DNA of 64,000 nucleotides from Vitis vinifera (taxonomy: Eukaryota; Streptophyta; Magnoliopsida; Vitales; Vitaceae): the NCBI RefSeq assembly GCF_030704535.1, contig NC_081817.1:2743001-2807000 (forward strand), given 5' to 3'. The position numbers and the translations under genes are program-made. Shown here piece after piece: positions 58,788 to 64,000 of the stretch (its first letter is position 1; each line of letters starts with the position of its first letter). The notes below the pieces were generated by a model. The model was not told where the DNA came from, made no database searches, and worked only from the letters and a program-made list of their open reading frames with translations.

Positions 58788-60455
58788 CAAATTTGAGGGT
58801 GGTGCACATCACAATACATATAAAAATCTGTTTTATACAACAAAAAGTAAAGGAAAATATACACAAATATCCCTTAAAATTCCTCAATCCAAAAATTTCA
58901 TAAAATAATTCTGTTTTTTTTTTTTTCCCTAGTAAGAACTCATAGAATATAGTATTCTATTTAAGAAATCCATATCCCTAATTTCATTCAAGTAGGATTT
59001 GCTTTCCTATGGTAAGAAAGCATACAGCTAAGCTAACAACAAAGAAGAAGAAGAGTGAATAGTAGGAAAAATGAAAACAACACACACACACACACAAAAT
59101 TTTGTGGACTGCAATCTAGAAAACATGTCACACGGCATGCTAGTGTATATGCAGTATGAATACTTTTCTAGCACATGAACAAATTCTTCTAAGGAAAAAT
59201 GATTTATGACTATAAATTTGAGGTTTTTGAGGGGAAAAAAAAGGTATTTGGATTCTCCGTAGCTTTAGATGAACAAGTAAGTAATCTGCAAGTTTTTCAA
59301 ATTAAGAAACTTCTGAAGGAGCTTTCAAATATTTCTTTCCAAAAATTTAGAAAATTGAGGTTTTTGATGTGAACAATTCAATTCAAATGGTTGCCATGAA
59401 TTACTTTGGGGACTTCTAGATTGCTACTTGTACAGATCCAAGCTTGTTATATGCAGCTAAGTAGACTTATCTTAAAAGTAGTACAATAAACAGGGTTTAC
59501 TTATAGCTTTTTTGCCTGTAGAAGGTAAGGAACATGTTTTTTGGATGGCCCGTCCAGCATATAGTTTCAGATGGGCCACATCTCAGGCAAATGGCAGGCC
59601 AGCGGCAGCCCATAAGGTCAGACCATTTCATCCTGTTTTATTTTAGTACTGGAATTTTCTACATCATCCACTATTGTTATCCTTTTCTAATTTTCTATTA
59701 ACGAGGAAAAGGCGATACACTAATCAAAATTTTCCCCAAATATATATCATACTTATTCAAGAGTAATGATTGGACCAAGCTCAAGCACAAGTTTAACAAT
59801 GCATAAGGATTAGATTGGACAGCAAAGCCAATGCTAATAGGAAGGATCTTTAGTTTTAAAATAGAATCCAGACACAATCCATCAACTGACAGCAACAACC
59901 TAAGCAACACAAGATTATGAAAAGAAAAGGATATATTGGAAAAACCTAATCCAGCCAGTCACATTTTCACTTGTTCAGTCACAGTAGAGTGATAAGTTCA
60001 GAAACATTGAAACATAAACTTCTGATTAACCAATCTGAAATCTAATATGATAGGTAACTAGGTCATACCTTGAAATTTAATATGCATACCAGTAATTTTT
60101 CAGCAATCCAAATACTAGAACAAGTAGTAGAGCTAATGTTTTAAGACAAGTTCAAGCATCTACTGAATAATTGAAACAGTCATGGGTATTTGAAATGGCT
60201 GTTTCCAGTTCCATTCCTGGACAAGGAAGATGAAAAGTTAGGGAAATTTCAACCACAAGCATAATAGGAATCCGAAGCAGCCAGCCATCTTTGAATTGAA
60301 AGCTCTAAATGACAATGTCATCAATTGCCTAATAAACCAACAAAAAAATCCAGACAGAAGATCTATATTAACAGTACAAATTCTATTATTATAAGTTGTC
60401 TCATTGTAGGTCAATGAGGCATGCACCATCATTACCATGACAAGGGTCTTCTCCT

Positions 60456-61471
60456 TTATAAGCAGTGCCCCACTTTTGGCAACTGTTTCTCATAGAAAAC
60501 ACTATAAAACTCTTGCTGATATTGTAGTCCTCGAAAGAGCTGCTGAAGCTTTTTGACAGTGGGAGATACATGGGATGCAAATTGATAGTTAATTGAAAAC
60601 ACTGTAAATGATAGAGCATAAAGCGATTGCTCTAATAGTTTCATATCGATCATTTGACATATCCTGACAAAAAATTACCACGGTTTGACATCAAGCGAGT
60701 CACTGCACAACAACCACTATATGTGGAAAGTACACCTCTCACTCCAGTACTGCAATCAGTTCAGTATTATTCAGAAACTTAAACCAGGTGCAAGACAATG
60801 ATTTGGGTATCCCTTAAAATGGATAACATGGGGATACCTGAGTGGAAAGACCATGTTATTCCCTTTAAACACCATTCTTTCTCATTCAAAAGGGAAGAGT
60901 TCCGGTTTTTGTGTTCTTAATCAAGTGACAGTGCTCTGTTAACCACAAGCAGATGTATCCAAAATTTGAACCTAAACCCCAATTTCAGGAAAATGGGACA
61001 CAACCAGAGCAACTTGCCTAAATCATCTCACATAGGCAGTGCTAATGTCATAACTGTTTTGGTTGGATTTACCGTTTCTCCCAATGGTTCCAATAGCAAT
61101 ACTGTGCCACCCAATACAGTGCCCAACACACTATAGATAGTATTCTTGAAGCGGCAAAGCGTCCTTATTTAATATAAGTCCTTAAAACTTTGAATTTTTC
61201 CATCAGAGAATAAATTTTAAGGTAGAAATAAAAGTGTAAAATAGATGGAAGTTATTGCTGCATTCCTTATCCTAGCTGTTTTTAATTCTCATGAAGTAAA
61301 GGAAAAATGGTTTAAATTGATTAAGAGAAACTACAACAGTTCCACACAGCAACAAATCAGATAACGAATATGCAAAGAATGCTAATACATGCCAAATTGG
61401 ACGATTGTAAGATTGGCAGATCCCAAGATTTCATTCTCAAAACAGCTGTCACGAGAAGCACAAATTGGGCA
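60456..61471 (-). CDS. Candidate 3'-terminal exons of an unrecognised gene
   Basis: Two minus-strand segments join in frame: 61389-61471 (after TTTCCAG; begins CPICASRDSCFENE; donor AT|GTATTA) and 60456-60663 (after TTTGTCAG; ends KQLPKVGHCL then stop). The join restores one Met codon across the junction and gives 95 residues without a stop. A possible 27-bp exon (61616-61642, FENMVDLLK) keeps the same phase upstream. Another exon-like piece, 61829-61903 (IIWVSGLESQLLAWFH), follows a good branch-point/acceptor pattern but does not fit the phase. I do not recognise the protein. It may be the tail of a plant-specific gene whose start lies toward or past the right edge. Confidence 0.3.
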
Positions 61472-63971
61472 CTGGAAAGACAATGAACGCAGGAACTGAT
61501 AGCTTCATGATATGGTCACCATGATAGTAAAAGAGAAGTCAACCCACAAATGACAAGAAAAAGGCATTTCTGGCCTTATCATTTGGAATATTCAGAGCAT
61601 AGGATTCCCAAACACCTTTAGGAGGTCGACCATATTTTCAAACTAAGCTATGATTAATTGCACACATGAACGAGTTATAAATGTTTCCTCCCACTAGAAA
61701 AACACCCCACAGATCAATTCTTGATTTGCTCCAACCATGCACAAGATCATGCCTAAGATGAAAAAGAAACAGATTCTAGCACATCTTATCTTGGCATTCC
61801 TCTTAACAGCTTCCCAATGCTATTACACCACTGCCATCATGCTTCGAGCTATGGAACCAGGCAAGCAACTGGCTTTCTAACCCGGATACCCATATTATTT
61901 TTGCTATATTAGTGTCACAGGAAGAGATGGCAATAGCCAACAAGTAAATTCATATGTTTTTTCTGATGTTTGTTATAGTTGCTTCCAATACTGGACCTGC
62001 ACAACAAAGAACAGGCTCAGCCACCAGATATATGTTTGCCACATGGGTGAGTGTCATAACCATTCCTTCTATTTATTAGTAAACTTCTGCTAATTAGCCA
62101 TTCAGTTATTTCATTTTCTTTTAGTTCACTTCTTACAATGAAAATGCCTTATATGTGAACTATTGCTGTATATATGAAAAGAAGAAATTTGGACAGCAGA
62201 TCAGAGGAAATATCCACAAAGTTCCATCAGGACCCAATCCCATTGGAAATCGGCACCCACCATCCTACCCATGAAATGATAGAGGGCTTGCGCTATGTTT
62301 AGTAAGTAGAATTGATAATGCCCATGTTCTCTTTCTTCTGTAATTGAAGATGGTAGACCATAGAATATTGCATATTTTAAGGTCATGATTTCCAGTATAT
62401 TGTACTTGCATTTGCAGAAGGATGATTTTTGTTCTTAGATTAACATAAAAAATGATCTTGAGATCAGAGATGCATGAATGCTATTCAGTCCATCTTGTAA
62501 CACCAACAGGAAGAAACAACAGGAAAAGTCTCTGATTTTTGTAAGAAACAACAGCAGCTAAGAAAAACAATGATAGTACAACACATGTTCACATGCAAGA
62601 AACTTGTTTTAAGTTTGACTTCTTGTAAATATTTTAAAAGATTACGCCATAAACAAAAAACCTAGGGTAACAAGGAGGAACTCCAGCTTGATTTAATTAT
62701 AAATCCCCAAAAATAAAATTGTATATGCAACACCCCATCACCTTAAATTATGTCAAAATAAATGTGGCACTGGTCAAAAGACATTTTCATGATTCTAAAA
62801 CTCTTTTCTAGTATATTAGTAGGAAAACATTGTGGTGTAATGCCTCTAGTAGAAGAACCATTCATGGTTCGATACGTGAACAAACCCTACAATTTAACAA
62901 GGTGTTGGAAAGATCATAGTTCTTGAAACAGGAAAACTTGCAGATATCACCAAACCATTCTTGCTTCTTAAGAAGGCATGTTGAAGACTTTTTCAAAATT
63001 TAATTACAAGTTACATGTCAATAGAATAAGTATATAAGATACTTTTCTTAACTATTATCAAGTAATTCCTCAGCTTGCACAAAACAGAGCATAAACCCGG
63101 CCTGCATTTTGTGTTTTGATTCTATTTGGAATCCCATTTCAATCAAAATCCAAAAGCTTTGCCTTTAGTGCATACTTTTGTGTGTGTTATTCAGGGCATG
63201 CAAAATTTGAGTTCAATTCCAAACCCATCAGTGAATAAAGTAACCAAACAGTAGAACTAAAATCAGGGTCCCCTACTCCAACTTGAAGTCAATCCTTCAT
63301 CAATTTCTTGAGTAACTTCAAGCATTGAACAAAAGGTAAATCATTACCCAGATCCGGTAAGTGAAAACTAATAGAAATCATTATGATAAGACTCATTCCA
63401 ATAAAAAATCGTACAAGGAAAAGGTTAAAGTAATCTCCCAAGCAATTGATGTTTCATCTGCAAATTACTATACACAGTTTCTCTACTTAAGACATGAACA
63501 GTGAACTATGCTACCAATCCATAATTGCAAATGGAAAATCAGATCCTCCCAAAAAAGTTAACAAACAACAGCATATAAATATTTCCTTCTTAAGCTTCAG
63601 TTTCAAATTCATGAACTGTGAGAAAAAGATAAGGAAAAAGAAAAGAAAAATCGGAGGAAAAGGAAGGAGAGTGATCAAGAGTGGAAAAAGTTTTCTACAC
63701 TCCATTCCCAATTTTATTTCCCATTTTAATAAAGACAAGAGTTTAATTTCTTGCTACTTTTTCATCCCGGCCAAACAATAAAACCTATATTCCTTCAGAA
63801 TTCTTTTCCTTTTCCTCCAAGTTTCCATATCCATATTGACAGCAAATCGGAAATATGAATTTCGGGCAATCAGTATAGACAATTATCGAGAATAAGAAGT
63901 TGCCTTCAGAACAAATTCACGGATTCACCGGCGTCTGAGAGCTGTTCACAGTTATTGAAGAATCCGTAACG

Positions 63972-64000
63972 ATGTACGGACGGATCATTCGAACGAGGCT
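63972..64000 (+). CDS. Possible start of a gene running off the right edge
   Basis: The last 100 bp are clearly GC-richer, and an ATG at 63972 opens a frame reading MYGRIIRTR up to the window end. Only nine codons are visible, so this is a suggestion. The same GC-rich stretch could equally be a leader of a minus-strand gene. Confidence 0.2.

Larger units (their letters stand above)
58216..63890. other. Less AT-rich region, right part of window
   Basis: Apart from the exon-like segments listed separately I see no firm gene. Composition is more even than in the repeat-rich gaps and few repeats are visible, which would fit introns or untranslated parts of an unrecognised transcription unit. An (AC)n run lies at about 59079-59096. 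Confidence 0.35.

Noticed and set aside
58373-58864. 163-codon minus-strand frame taken as a whole
   Set aside because: Mostly Leu/Phe/Tyr/Ile from AT-rich DNA and no domain. Only its short segment at 58718-58787 looks exon-like and is listed separately.

Overview
This 64-kb window is nuclear DNA from a flowering plant, most likely a woody eudicot and plausibly grapevine. The species is inferred from protein and repeat style; no search was run. The evidence for a plant nuclear genome is spliced genes with GT-AG introns, a very AT-rich intergenic background, nuclear tRNA genes and many small transposable elements (MITEs, SINEs, truncated LINEs, LTR-retrotransposon remains). There is no bacterial or organellar operon structure.

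Layout. (1) 0.8-8.5 kb: three histone H4 genes in the same orientation (minus strand), encoding identical 103-aa proteins, each with the same promoter module. MITE-like elements lie between them. (2) 9.4-10.6 kb: a small Ty1/copia-type LTR element with almost no interior, then 3 kb of unassigned AT-rich DNA. (3) 14.4-23.4 kb: a 12-exon gene for organellar methionyl-tRNA synthetase (plus strand), convergent with (4) 24.2-28.3 kb: a 12-exon gene for cytosolic UDP-glucuronate decarboxylase (UDP-xylose synthase, minus strand). (5) 28.8-34.0 kb: a repeat-rich gap holding a PIF/Harbinger-like MITE, an organelle-like GC-rich patch and a Mutator-like MITE with a perfect 9-bp target duplication. (6) 34.2-38.1 kb: a compact plus-strand cluster with a peroxisomal small heat-shock protein (heat-shock element upstream, SKL at the C-terminus), tRNA-His, and the 37-aa oligosaccharyltransferase subunit OST4. 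The 2-kb 5'-UTR intron of OST4 contains a tRNA-Arg gene, a LINE-like tail and a complete SINE. (7) 39.2-40.0 kb: a CASP-like four-helix membrane protein (minus). (8) 43.6-49.3 kb: a six-exon UBC7/13/14-type ubiquitin-conjugating E2 (minus), whose introns hold a SINE and an exceptionally short LINE insertion. (9) 49.4-57.4 kb: gene-poor DNA with copia and gypsy fossils, a second copy of the OST4-intron SINE family and MITEs. (10) 58.1 kb: tRNA-Pro. (11) 58.3-64.0 kb: less AT-rich DNA with several exon-like minus-strand segments that may belong to a gene I do not recognise.

The genes are ordinary housekeeping functions (chromatin, organelle translation, nucleotide-sugar supply, N-glycosylation, ubiquitination, stress protection) and do not form a pathway together. 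Exon structures were worked out by hand: every junction listed for MetRS, UXS, sHSP, CASPL and UBC keeps the reading frame and uses GT-AG. No clearly novel system was seen. The most distinctive items are the histone H4 array with its repeated promoter module, the OST4 microprotein gene with its nested tRNA gene and retroposons, the SINE/LINE insertions with intact target duplications, and the unrecognised candidate gene near the right end.
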